Assembly: GCA_035308565.1 (NCBI GenBank)
Contig: DATGGK010000186.1
Location: 1-64,000 of the forward strand
Source: JANXLS01 sp035308565
GTDB lineage: Bacteria > Planctomycetota > SZUA-567 > H5-PLA8
Direction: 5' to 3'
DNA length: 64,000 nucleotides
Position numbers and translations under genes: made by a program. Under the pieces are notes generated by a model. It did not search any database and was not told the origin of the DNA. It worked only from the letters and a program-made list of their open reading frames with translations. The first letter of the stretch is position 1. Each line of letters opens with the position of its first letter. Positions 16,270 to 25,208 of the stretch are shown here, one piece after another.

Positions 16270-17433
16270 TCATCGAAGCGAAACTTCCAGCGCTTGGACG
16301 AGGCGTTCGCATTCCTCGCGCGAATGGGCGGCGCTGAGGCTGATGCGCAGGCGCGCGGCGCCGAGTTTTACGGTCGGGTAGCGCACGGCCGGCACAAAAA
16401 ATCCGCGCTCGAAAAGAGCTTCCGCACAGTCGAGCGCGCGCTGTTCATTGCCGACGATAGCGGGGACGATGGCGCCTTCCGTCGAGGGCGTTGGGAATTT
16501 CAGGCGCTGCAATTCGGCGCGGAGGTACGCGCTGAATTCGCCGACGCGCGCGCGGCGTTCGGGTTCGGCGTCGATCAGCGCGAGCGCTTCGAGCGCGGCG
16601 GCAGCGCTGGCGGGCGTGAGCGCCGTTGAAAACATGTGGGCGCGGCCAGTGAGAATCGCGCGAGAAATTTTTTCGGAGGCGCAGACGAATCCGCCCTGCG
16701 CACCGAGCGCTTTTGAGAGCGTGCCGAGCACGATCACGCGCTCTTTCATAGCGGCGCTCAGCGACGGCAGATCGACCAGGCCCCTTCCCCGCTCTCCCAA
16801 CACGCCGGTGGCGTGGGCTTCATCGACCAGCAGCAGCGCGCCGTGGCGTTCGGCGAGCGCAAGAATTTCGGCGAGCGGCGCGGCATCGCCGTCCATGGAG
16901 TAGAGCGATTCGATCACGATCAGACAGCGGCGCGGGCTTTCTTTTTCCAGCAGCGCTTCGAGTTCGGAAACCTCGTTGTGAGCGAACGCGCGCACGCGCG
17001 CTCCGCTCAAGCGCGCGCCGTCGATGAGGCTGGCGTGAGCGAGTTTGTCGAGCAGCACTGAGGCATCGCCATCAGCGAGCGCGCCGATGGACGCGAGCGC
17101 CGCGTGAAAACCGGATGGAAAAATCAGCGCGCGTTCAGCGCCTTTGAATTCGGCGAGCGCGCGCGCAAGGCGTTCGTGAATGGTCTTGTGGCCGCAGATC
17201 AGCGCGCTGGCGGTGGCGCCCGCGCCGAATTCATCGAGCGCCGCTTTGGCCGCGGCGACGACGCGCGGGTGCGTCGAAAGGCCGAGGTAATCGTTGGACC
17301 CAAACGAAACCACCTCGCGCCCGCGGATTTTGAGACGAATGCCCGCGCCCTCGGCGATTTTCAATTCGCGCGCCAGGCCGTCCGCGGCGAGCGCGGCGCG
17401 GCGGGAGTCGAGGTGTGGGAGCCAGTCGGTCAT
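16270..17433 (-). CDS. bioF: 8-amino-7-oxononanoate synthase (BioF-like alpha-oxoamine synthase)
   Basis: A 387-residue PLP enzyme that would condense pimeloyl-ACP/CoA with alanine in biotin synthesis. It shows SFGSNDYLGLSTHP, the substrate segment GHKTIHERLA, DEAHATGVLG (Asp204, His207) and the PLP lysine Lys241 in LGTLSKALGAQGG. The real start is the ATG at 17433; the frame stays open upstream, but that part is antisense to the neighbouring gene. It overlaps the upstream gene by four bases (ATGA), so the two are translationally coupled. No other biotin genes are nearby. Related synthases (KBL, CqsA, SPT) share the fold, so the substrate is inferred. Confidence 0.85.
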   Translation of the reverse strand: MTDWLPHLDSRRAALAADGLARELKIAEGAGIRLKIRGREVVSFGSNDYLGLSTHPRVVAAAKAALDEFGAGATASALICGHKTIHERLARALAEFKGAERALIFPSGFHAALASIGALADGDASVLLDKLAHASLIDGARLSGARVRAFAHNEVSELEALLEKESPRRCLIVIESLYSMDGDAAPLAEILALAERHGALLLVDEAHATGVLGERGRGLVDLPSLSAAMKERVIVLGTLSKALGAQGGFVCASEKISRAILTGRAHMFSTALTPASAAAALEALALIDAEPERRARVGEFSAYLRAELQRLKFPTPSTEGAIVPAIVGNEQRALDCAEALFERGFFVPAVRYPTVKLGAARLRISLSAAHSREECERLVQALEVSLR

Positions 17434-18629
17434 GCGGGAGCCGATGAGTCCGATGACGTCGCGATCTTCGGTCCGCGCCGTTTGAAGAGCAATTCCATAA
17501 TAAGCGCGACAAGCACTATTATCCCGACGGCGACGAGCGCATCCAGCGCCAGCGCGGTCCAATCCCAGCGCTCGAATTCCGGCGCGCGCAGCAGAGGCCG
17601 CGGCCAGCCCGGCGCGGCGGCGACGGTGTAGCCCGTCTCGCCCGATTGTGTCAGCGCAAACGTCTCGCGCGAACTGGCCGCGAGCAGTCCGCCTGTCGCC
17701 AATAGCATTCCGACACACGTGGACAAGTGCACACGAAACCATCGCCACAGCGCAAGCGCGAGCAACAGTCCGAGAATCAGCACGGCGGCGGTCAGGCGGA
17801 AAAGGGCATTGCGATTGAAACGAACAGTGAACGTGGCTGGCGGCGCTTCGCCGACCAGAAGGACGACTTCGCCGGGAGCGGAGCTCAAGCCTGCTGCGTC
17901 CGTTACGACCAATTCGAATTTGTAGTACCCCGCCTTGTAGATGCGCAGCCCGACTCTGTCCCTGGCCATGCTGGCCGTGTTGAGGGACAGGTTCTCTCCT
18001 GCGCTTTGCCGCCATTGGTAACGCACTGGCTGATTTGATCCAGTTGCGCTAGGCGATCCATCCAGGACTGCGATAGGCTGCTTGCCAGTCGCAGTGCGCA
18101 CGGCGACGGCTGCATAAATAAATTTCTTCGCGACGCGGGCCACCGGCGCGCCGATGGCCACGGCCGCGGCCGGAGTTTCTGCGCGGCGCGGCTGTACGTC
18201 TGAATTTCGTCCGTCAGTCACAGCAAATTTTGGCGTTACGTCAAGTTCATAGTCGCCGTCGATCGTTGGAATCGGCGCCGCGAGCACTTCGCGCCAGGCA
18301 ACGCCGGCTTCGAGCTGAACCAAGTTGCCATCCGCGTAAATCTCAACAGCGGCGGGCAACGGCAGATCGGTCTCCAGCGCTGTCTTGCCACCGCTCATCC
18401 ATTTGAGATGCACCGCTTCCCAGCGGGCGACGCTCCCGTTTGCAAATCGTTCGCTATAGGGCAGTAGTCTAACGTGCAGCCGCATTTGGGCGCGCGCGGA
18501 CGTGTCCAGCTCAACACGCTCAATGCTGGTGTAAAAACGGTCGCCGCCATTCTCGCCGGCGTTCGTGCGCTCGCCGAAAATGGCGCGGGCCAGCAGTGCG
18601 GCCAGGCAGCATCCGCGAACGAACGTCAT
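17430..18629 (-). CDS. Membrane protein with a PKD-like domain
   Basis: A 399-residue protein of unknown function. A short hydrophobic N-terminus may be a signal peptide. A beta-rich region of about 170 residues follows. A PKD-like domain (about 198-265: RYQWRQSAGENLSL ... YYKFELVVTDAAG) closely resembles the two copies in the neighbouring 1282-residue protein. Three hydrophobic helices follow at about 283-306, 310-328 and 355-378, then a basic tail. It starts 36 bases after the stop of that neighbour and overlaps bioF by four bases, so the three form one transcription unit. It probably sits in the inner membrane with the beta domains outside the cytoplasm. Confidence 0.75.
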   Translation of the reverse strand: MTFVRGCCLAALLARAIFGERTNAGENGGDRFYTSIERVELDTSARAQMRLHVRLLPYSERFANGSVARWEAVHLKWMSGGKTALETDLPLPAAVEIYADGNLVQLEAGVAWREVLAAPIPTIDGDYELDVTPKFAVTDGRNSDVQPRRAETPAAAVAIGAPVARVAKKFIYAAVAVRTATGKQPIAVLDGSPSATGSNQPVRYQWRQSAGENLSLNTASMARDRVGLRIYKAGYYKFELVVTDAAGLSSAPGEVVLLVGEAPPATFTVRFNRNALFRLTAAVLILGLLLALALWRWFRVHLSTCVGMLLATGGLLAASSRETFALTQSGETGYTVAAAPGWPRPLLRAPEFERWDWTALALDALVAVGIIVLVALIMELLFKRRGPKIATSSDSSAPA

Positions 18630-18665
18630 GGAAAACCGTCGATTCGTGTGATTCGTTGTTCAAAA

Positions 18666-21600
18666 CTACTCGCGCACTTCCACCGTCACCGTCACCGGAT
18701 TCCCGCCGCGCGAGCCGTCGCTGACGGTCAGTTCGAATTTGTAGACGCCGGGGATGCGGATTTTCAGGCCGACCATTTTCTTGTCCATCTCTTCGCGGCG
18801 CAGGCCCAAGTCTTTGCCTTCGACCTGCTCCCACGCGTACCACATCGGCTTTTCCTTCGGGATGATGATGCTCGGTTCGGCGTTGAGCACGACCAGGCCT
18901 TTGGGCTTGGAGGTCAGGTAGCTGTCTTTGACCAGCGCGATCACGCCGACTTGCTTGGCGAGTTCCTCGAATTGCGTTCTGACTTCCGCGTCGTCGGGCT
19001 TGAGCGCCAACGCGCCGCGGAACATGAGTTCGGCTTCGTCCCAGTAATCCTGCGCGGCCTTTTTCGCGGCGTCTTTGGCTTCCGGCGTGGCGGCGGCGGT
19101 CACTAGAAGATTGCCCTTTTCGAGCGCGATTTTTCCGGCGGCCAGCGCGTCTTCGAATTTCGCCGGCACGGGCGGCATGACTTTCACTTTCTGCACGGGA
19201 TCGCGCAGCGGTTCTTTGGGCGCGGCGGCCTGGCCGGCCACCTGTGGCGGGCGAACGGCAGGCGTGACCTTTTCCGAGTTGTCGTTCTCCAAATCCTTCA
19301 CGGTCATCGTCGGTCGCGGAGTCTTTGGCCGCTCTACAGTCTTGACTTCCTCTTTCTTAGCGGGCGGCGTTTGTTGCCCCGTCAGATTTGCGGCAGCGGA
19401 TTGCGTCGCGTTCGCCACTTCTTTAATTGCGCTTCCGGTCTTGATGGGGCTGACATCAGTCTTGGGCGTATCGGTTGTAGTGGTGGGGACGGACTTTTCG
19501 TTCGCCTTCGGAGCCGCATCGACCACCTTCGCGGGCTGTACTTTCTTTACGTCATCCGTGCCGGGGGCGGGCGGGATGAATGCCGTAGTATTCACTTCAT
19601 TCTTCGTGTCCTTCACGGCCACGGGCGCTTCCGGCTTCGGTGCGGCTCCCGGCAATTTCAATGCAGCGGCGTGCGGGCCTTTCTGCAACTCGGCGACAAG
19701 TTTCACGTCAGGCGTGTAACCGAGTTCGACGAGCGCGTTGATGCGCTTGACCGCTTCGTCGTCCTTTTTCAGGCCGTGGAAAGAAGCAGCCAGGTCGCGC
19801 AGCAGGCGCGCGTCTTTGACGCCCGCGCCTTCCGCGTCTTTCTCCGCGGCGAGCAATTGTTGCACGGCGCCGTCGTAATCCTTCGCTTTGACCAGATACT
19901 TCTCACCCAACTGCCATTTCGATTCCCAGCCCACTTTTTCTTTGCCGAGCGAATAGCCCTGCATGTAGAAGGCGCGGGCCTGCTGCGCGCGGTCGAGGCG
20001 CATGTTGCAATGGCCGGCGTACATGAGCGCGGCGACGTTTTGGTCGTTGACCTGTATCACTTCGGTGAAGCGGTCGAGCGCGGCCGTGGTCGCGGCGCGG
20101 TCGAAATCGTCGGCGGTCGTGCCGGATTCAAAAAGCGCGATGCCCAAGTTCAGCGTCAGCGCTTCGTCGTTGGGCTTGGCTTTCAGCGCTTTCGTCAGAA
20201 TCGCGACGGCGGCGGCGTTGTCGCCCTGCTTCATCAATTGAATGCCCTGTTGCACGGGGTCGCCAGCGAGCGCCGGCGCGGCGGGTTCGACTTTCTTGGA
20301 TTCGACAGGCGGCGCGGCGTCGTGCGAAATCTCGGGCGGCTTGACTTCCGCCTTTGCGTCATTCTTTGCGACGGCGGGCGTTTCAATTTTCTTCTCCGCG
20401 ACTACCGGCGGAGTGACTGGAGTTTCAGGCGGTTTCACGTCCTTTTTCGGATCAACTTTCACAAGCGCGGGCGCATCTTTCTTCGGTTCGACGACGGGCG
20501 GAGTCGCCGGAGTTTCTGGCGGCTTCACATCCTTTTTCGGCTCGACTTTTACAACTGTCTTCGGTTCGACACTTTTCTCGGCTGGCGAGAATTCGGGCTG
20601 CGTGGGCTCAACTTTGACATCCTTTTTCACAACCACTGTTTCTTCTTTACGCGGTTCGACGGGCGGCTTCGGTTCAACCGGCGCTTCATCCTTCTTCGGA
20701 ATCACCGGCGGCGAAACGTCCACGTCAATCTTTTGCTGAGGCGGGGCGACTTGGCGAACTGGTGGAGCGGCCGGCACGTCGCGGACTATGGGCTTCGAAT
20801 GCGCTTGATTGAACACGGCTTCTTCGCGGCGGATGTCGTCGGTGGCGATTTTCGTCACGGCGACTTCAGTGCCTTGATTTTCCAATTTCGGATGGACCGG
20901 CAGCGGCGGAACAAATGCCTCGGTCGCGTCGGGATTCATGCCGTTTTTGATTGCGGCCACGCGCCGGTTATAGGCCGTTTCTTCCATGCGGATTTCGTCC
21001 AGCGCGATGCCTTCCATGCCCGGACGCGGTTTGGAGTTTTCGACCTTCGGGCGGCGATCTTCCCGATCAACTTCTGGCGGGGGCGATGGCGGCCGCACTT
21101 TCGGAGTGGCAAGTTCGTCGGAACTGGTCTTATCCGCGTGGCGCGGGGGCAGCGTCACCGTTTTATTCAGCGGATCGGCGCTGGCCACGGCTTCGCCGCT
21201 GTCGCCCACCATCACGACCACTTCCGCGGGCGCGCTTTCCACGCCGTTGCGCGAAACGGTCAGCTCAAAGGTGTAGCGCCCGGGTTCGAAGATGCGCATG
21301 CGAATCTGGCGCTTGGCGAGGCTTTCACGCGGCAAGTTCAACGAGCGGCCCGAGGTCTGCACCCACTGGTATTTCAACTCAGGGTCCTTCGGAAAACTGG
21401 GCGAGCCGTCGAGCGTCAAAATCGTTTCGGGACCATTGGGATTCTGCTGGCCGGGTTCGACGTGAAGCGCCTGTTTGACGTTGATCAGCTTGCTGGCGGG
21501 GATCGCCGTCAGGCCCGTGGCATCGGGCTGCGGCGTTTCATCTTGCGCCGGGCGCGTGCGCGTTGAGCGCGGCGGGTTGGCGTCGGAAGTTCCATTTGTG

Positions 21601-22514
21601 GGCGCATTCAACGCCTTCGGATCAAACGCGACTTCGATTTCCGTTTCGCCGTTGAGCATCTGCGCGCAGTCGAAGCGCCAGATCAGTTTGTTGCCTTCCG
21701 CGCGCGTGGCGTTGTGGCTCTTGACCGTGCCTTTGAAATTCAGCACGAATTCCCATTTCAGGTCGTGGAACAGAAGCAGATAGCGCGTGGCCTGCGGTTT
21801 GTCCGTCTCCGCCGCTTTGCTCATGTGCAGGACGCGCGCGCCGTTTGAATCAGAGAGCGAAATGCCGTTGAGCATGTGATAACCGGTCTTGTCAAAATCG
21901 CTGGCAAAGGCGGCAAAATCGTCGAAGTTGTTGAACATTAATTCGCCGCTGGCGACCACGTTGCCGTCCTTGTCGTCGATCACGCCGCCCTGCAAATATT
22001 GCACGGAATTCTCCATGGACTTGAGCAGATCGGCTTTGGCGTAGGGGTTGCGCCGCAGTTCCTTGTCGGAGATCTCGCGCGGGGGCTTCTGGAAAATGCG
22101 GTCGGATTTGCGTGCGCAGTCGGCGATCATCGAACGGTCGGATTCGAGCAGCAATTTGCCCGACCCGTCGGCGGCCAAATCGAGCGTGACGCGATACCCC
22201 ACGCGGCCGGTTCCGCAGCGCGCAATCAGTTCGGCGTATTGGCGGCGGCCATTGGCGCTGGTTTCGGTGAAGAGGCGGTAATTGAGCGCGCGTTCGGCGC
22301 GCGAACCCATCGACGCCAATTGTTTCATCGCCGGGAAGGCGATGGCTTTGTCGGTGCTGAGCGCCGTTTCGATGACTTGTTCGATGGCCGGATCGGGCAC
22401 GTAACCGGCTTGCGGTTCTTCGCCAGCGGCGCGGGCCGCGGCGGTCGAAAGCACGAGAATTGTGGTCAGACAAAACGCAAGCGAAAGCTTTGAGTGCAGG
22501 CGCAAGTTGCTCAT
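18666..22514 (-). CDS. Large secreted PKD/TPR protein with a Pro-Lys-rich centre
   Basis: A 1282-residue protein. A signal peptide (ending AAARAAGEE) is followed by an alpha/beta region of about 300 residues. A PKD-like domain lies at about 376-440 (KYQWVQTSGRSLNL ... RYTFELTVSRNG). A low-complexity region at about 590-740 holds repeated VEPKKDVKPPETP units. Tetratricopeptide repeats fill about 755-945 (GIQLMKQGDNAAAVAILTKA). A second PKD-like domain forms the C-terminus (about 1221-1282, WYAWEQVEGKDLGL ... VYKFELTVSDG). The ATG at 22514 is preferred over one 14 codons upstream because GGGGGAGG precedes it at good spacing and the signal peptide follows. It probably works as a periplasmic or surface scaffold; the role is unknown. 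Confidence 0.75.
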   Translation of the reverse strand: MSNLRLHSKLSLAFCLTTILVLSTAAARAAGEEPQAGYVPDPAIEQVIETALSTDKAIAFPAMKQLASMGSRAERALNYRLFTETSANGRRQYAELIARCGTGRVGYRVTLDLAADGSGKLLLESDRSMIADCARKSDRIFQKPPREISDKELRRNPYAKADLLKSMENSVQYLQGGVIDDKDGNVVASGELMFNNFDDFAAFASDFDKTGYHMLNGISLSDSNGARVLHMSKAAETDKPQATRYLLLFHDLKWEFVLNFKGTVKSHNATRAEGNKLIWRFDCAQMLNGETEIEVAFDPKALNAPTNGTSDANPPRSTRTRPAQDETPQPDATGLTAIPASKLINVKQALHVEPGQQNPNGPETILTLDGSPSFPKDPELKYQWVQTSGRSLNLPRESLAKRQIRMRIFEPGRYTFELTVSRNGVESAPAEVVVMVGDSGEAVASADPLNKTVTLPPRHADKTSSDELATPKVRPPSPPPEVDREDRRPKVENSKPRPGMEGIALDEIRMEETAYNRRVAAIKNGMNPDATEAFVPPLPVHPKLENQGTEVAVTKIATDDIRREEAVFNQAHSKPIVRDVPAAPPVRQVAPPQQKIDVDVSPPVIPKKDEAPVEPKPPVEPRKEETVVVKKDVKVEPTQPEFSPAEKSVEPKTVVKVEPKKDVKPPETPATPPVVEPKKDAPALVKVDPKKDVKPPETPVTPPVVAEKKIETPAVAKNDAKAEVKPPEISHDAAPPVESKKVEPAAPALAGDPVQQGIQLMKQGDNAAAVAILTKALKAKPNDEALTLNLGIALFESGTTADDFDRAATTAALDRFTEVIQVNDQNVAALMYAGHCNMRLDRAQQARAFYMQGYSLGKEKVGWESKWQLGEKYLVKAKDYDGAVQQLLAAEKDAEGAGVKDARLLRDLAASFHGLKKDDEAVKRINALVELGYTPDVKLVAELQKGPHAAALKLPGAAPKPEAPVAVKDTKNEVNTTAFIPPAPGTDDVKKVQPAKVVDAAPKANEKSVPTTTTDTPKTDVSPIKTGSAIKEVANATQSAAANLTGQQTPPAKKEEVKTVERPKTPRPTMTVKDLENDNSEKVTPAVRPPQVAGQAAAPKEPLRDPVQKVKVMPPVPAKFEDALAAGKIALEKGNLLVTAAATPEAKDAAKKAAQDYWDEAELMFRGALALKPDDAEVRTQFEELAKQVGVIALVKDSYLTSKPKGLVVLNAEPSIIIPKEKPMWYAWEQVEGKDLGLRREEMDKKMVGLKIRIPGVYKFELTVSDGSRGGNPVTVTVEVRE

Positions 22515-22630
22515 GCGCACACCTCCCCCAACGTAAGGCAACAATGAAAGTGGCATAGTCTAACCAACTTAGACGCCGGTGCCCGCGATTTTAGCAAAGA
22601 AAATAGGAGAATTTGCGGGAGGGGATTCCC

Positions 22631-22706
22631 GTTCGTAGTCCCGCCTTTAGGCAGAACGGCGTCCCGCAACGCGCGCGGGTTTCCGCCTAAAGGCGGGACT
22701 ACGAAC
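22631..22706. repeat. Inverted pair of family A repeats
   Basis: GTAGTCCCGCCTTTAGGC on the plus strand (22631-22652) faces its complement CCGCCTAAAGGCGGGACTAC (22683-22706), the outer arms forming a long stem. It lies after the serine hydrolase stop and upstream of the PKD/TPR gene, with no gene within it. Paired copies of the same design sit inside C25 genes 2 and 3. Confidence 0.85.
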
Positions 22707-22710
22707 CGCG

Positions 22711-23871
22711 CTACTTTTGGAGCGGGACAAACCCTTCCGCGGCCTTGCGGAACGCGGGCATAATCTTGCCGCCGTCCGTGCCGAATCCCGCGTGCTGAAC
22801 CATGAAGATCGTGATCAGCCCGCGCTTCTGGTCGATGTGCATGTCCGTCGCGTAGGCTCCTCCGTGGCCGAAACTGCCTCCGGCTTTCTTGTCAGCGCTC
22901 CAGCCGAATCCGTAGCCTGAAAGCCCTTCGCCCGTCTGCGGTGTCGTCATCTGCTTCACCGCCGCTTCGGACAAATAGCGCTTCCCATCCAACGTGCCGT
23001 TGTTCAGAATCATGCGGCAGAACACGCCCATGTCGGCTGCCGTCGAGAACAATCCGCCCGCCGGCGACGGGCCGCGCTTGCGGTCGGTGAGCGGGTAAGT
23101 GCACTGATTGATTGAGATTTCTTCGAGCGCCGACTTGTCCTTGTTCGGCTTGTACGATTTCGCCAGCCGCTTCATCTGCTCGTCGCTAGGCCAGAAGGTC
23201 GTGTCCTTCATGCCGAGCGGATCAAAGAGGCGCTTCTGCAGGAATTCCTCGTATGGCATGCCGCTAACGACTTCGATGATGCGCCCGGCCGTGTTGAGGC
23301 CGGCGTTGCTGTATTGGTATTTCGTATCCGGCTCGAATTTCAGCGGCGACTTCGCGTAGCTTTCAACGGACTCCTTCAGCGAATGCGTGTCCACTTTCCC
23401 CGGCTCGATCTTCGACATGAACACCAGCCCGCTGGTGTGCGTCAGAATATTTTTAACCGTGATCGGGTGCGCGGGCGGCTTGAGCGTCGCGTCCTTGCCC
23501 GTCCCCACGCTCAGCATCTGCCCCTTGAATTCCGGCAGATATTTCTCGACGGGATCGTCCACGTTGACTTTGCCTTCATCGACCAGCATCATCAGCGCCG
23601 TGGCGGTGACCGGCTTGGACATCGAGGCGATCCAGAAGATGCAATCGGTCTGCATGGGTTTTTGCGCGGCGATGTCCATGAAGCCGACGGCTTCGAGGTC
23701 GAGGGTTTTGTCTTTGTCCGAGACGAGCGTGACGGCGCCGGCGAGGGCGTGGCTGTCTACGAAGGGTTGGAGGGCTGGGGCTATTTTGGGCGGGGGTTCG
23801 GCGCCGAAAGCGGGAATGGCTACGAGCAAAAAAATGAGCGCGGCGAAAAAGCGGAAGAGGGTTGAGGTCAA
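22711..23871 (-). CDS. Serine hydrolase, class C beta-lactamase/esterase family
   Basis: A secreted hydrolase of 386 residues from the chosen start. The SxxK motif is SMSK (Ser83, Lys86) and the YxN motif is YSN (Tyr187-Asn189). The third box is represented by GHGGAY near residue 340. The family covers DD-peptidases, beta-lactamases and EstB-type esterases; the substrate cannot be told here. The signal peptide is STLFRFFAALIFLLVAIPAFGA. No ATG is available. A TTG at 23871 has GGAG nine bases upstream and gives a tidy signal peptide; an upstream TTG at 23940 would add 23 polar residues. Confidence 0.87.
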   Translation of the reverse strand: MTSTLFRFFAALIFLLVAIPAFGAEPPPKIAPALQPFVDSHALAGAVTLVSDKDKTLDLEAVGFMDIAAQKPMQTDCIFWIASMSKPVTATALMMLVDEGKVNVDDPVEKYLPEFKGQMLSVGTGKDATLKPPAHPITVKNILTHTSGLVFMSKIEPGKVDTHSLKESVESYAKSPLKFEPDTKYQYSNAGLNTAGRIIEVVSGMPYEEFLQKRLFDPLGMKDTTFWPSDEQMKRLAKSYKPNKDKSALEEISINQCTYPLTDRKRGPSPAGGLFSTAADMGVFCRMILNNGTLDGKRYLSEAAVKQMTTPQTGEGLSGYGFGWSADKKAGGSFGHGGAYATDMHIDQKRGLITIFMVQHAGFGTDGGKIMPAFRKAAEGFVPLQK

Positions 23872-24040
23872 GCGCGGAATCTCCAAAGAGGTGTGTGCTT
23901 GGACTACCCCGCGCTTGCTTCGTGGTTCATTGCTTTTCAACGCTCACTTTCCCCGCGAGAAAGATGTAAACGCGCGCTACCGAGCGCCCCCGTCGCCAAC
24001 GCTTCCGCAGTCTGTGAAGTGGAAAAGGGGAAAGAACCGG

Positions 24041-25171
24041 TTACGGGGTCGTTGACTTCGGCACCACTACCACGCGAAAACTGAGGTCTGTGTGCATACT
24101 GAACGGCGAGTTGTCATCGCGGTACGACGCTCGACAACGTTCGGTATTAATGTTCCATGAACCGCCACGCGTTACGCGATGCCCACCTCTTTCATTGACA
24201 GGATTGGTTGTTTCATTGGTTTCGTAGTGATCCACGTACGAGTCTTCGCACCATTGCCAGACATTGCCGTGCATGTCGTACAAGCCAAACGCATTCGGCT
24301 TCTTTTGTCCAACTGGATGCATCTTCCCGCCACTGTTAGAATCGAACCATCCCATTGCATCCAAATCGCTGTCCAAATCTCCGGAGTAAAAGCGCGTTTG
24401 TGTTCCCGCGCGGCACGTATATTCCCACTGTGCTTCGCTCGGTAAGCGTACTTCGCGGGTTTTGTCGTCTAATATGCCGTTCAGCTTCTTGCAGAACTGT
24501 GTTGCATCGTTCCACGAGGCATTTGTAACAGGCAGTGTAGCGCCTTTGAACCAGCTCGGATTCCTTCCCATTACCGCTTCATACTGAGCTTGTGTGACCG
24601 TGTACTTGCCCATGTAGAAAGGCTGCGTGAGCGTGACCGAATGAGCGGGTTTCTCGTTGGCTGGAAGCGAAATGTAAACCGCCAATTCGCTTTCATACCG
24701 CGCGGCCTCCTTTATCGCGAGCGAGCGGCGCGCGATGCCGCCGATGCAGAGGCCTGTGGCGATCGTCATCAGCAACAGCCAGCGCAGCGAAACCGAAAGC
24801 TTCCGCTTTTTGATACATGTGACGATCAATACAAGCAGCAGCAGCGCCGCCGCTCCGCCGCCAATACCGATCAACCAATTTGAATTCGCGACTGTCAGCG
24901 TTGGCTTAGCCGGTTCCGCCGAGCCCATAATGAACTGCCCCGCCGGAATCAGCACCAAATCCAACGTAACGCCGCCGCCCAGATCGATGTTCTTCGTCGC
25001 CGGCATGTTCACGCGCGCCGCGTAGCTTTCGATTGATTCTTTTCCATCCCACAACGGAAAGGCGCGCGGCGCGTCAGCAGCAATGAGCGATAGCGCGCAG
25101 AATGACAGCAGCGTGGCCGTCGAGAGAAGAATTTGAATGCGCGCGTGGCGCGAAGACGGGCGGAAAAGCAT
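24041..25171 (-). CDS. SUMF1/FGE-like domain protein interrupted by two membrane helices
   Basis: A 376-residue protein. A signal peptide or N-terminal helix is followed by the first strand of a formylglycine-generating-enzyme-like domain (VLIPAGQFIMGS, about 72-84). Then come two hydrophobic helices (about 98-120 and 128-147). The rest of the domain resumes at about 172 (KPAHSVTLTQPFYMGKYTVTQAQYEAVMG) and ends with GLYDMHGNVWQWCED and RVTRGGSWN. In ordinary members the two parts are joined by about 10 residues. The paired active-site cysteines of true FGE are absent (the region reads RGGSWNINTERCRASYR), so sulfatase activation is unlikely and a binding or regulatory role is more probable. 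Confidence 0.8.
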   Translation of the reverse strand: MLFRPSSRHARIQILLSTATLLSFCALSLIAADAPRAFPLWDGKESIESYAARVNMPATKNIDLGGGVTLDLVLIPAGQFIMGSAEPAKPTLTVANSNWLIGIGGGAAALLLLVLIVTCIKKRKLSVSLRWLLLMTIATGLCIGGIARRSLAIKEAARYESELAVYISLPANEKPAHSVTLTQPFYMGKYTVTQAQYEAVMGRNPSWFKGATLPVTNASWNDATQFCKKLNGILDDKTREVRLPSEAQWEYTCRAGTQTRFYSGDLDSDLDAMGWFDSNSGGKMHPVGQKKPNAFGLYDMHGNVWQWCEDSYVDHYETNETTNPVNERGGHRVTRGGSWNINTERCRASYRDDNSPFSMHTDLSFRVVVVPKSTTP

Positions 25172-25208
25172 GTTTTAGCCTACCCCGCTGCACTGGAGGT
25201 TGTGGAGC

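Noticed and set aside
17434..18015. Upstream extension of the bioF reading frame to 18015
   Set aside because: Those residues are Arg/Ser-rich, overlap a real gene in another frame, and the BioF fold starts at the ATG at 17433.
19371..21566. A 731-codon Arg/Phe-rich open frame on the plus strand
   Set aside because: Antisense to the PKD/TPR gene, with the composition expected of a shadow frame in GC-rich DNA.
22631..22706. Inverted family A pair as a possible CRISPR or attachment site
   Set aside because: There are only two units in inverted orientation with no spacers, and the same pair occurs inside genes, so it is a dispersed repeat.
24041..25171. True formylglycine-generating enzyme
   Set aside because: The paired active-site cysteines are missing and no sulfatase gene is present in the window.
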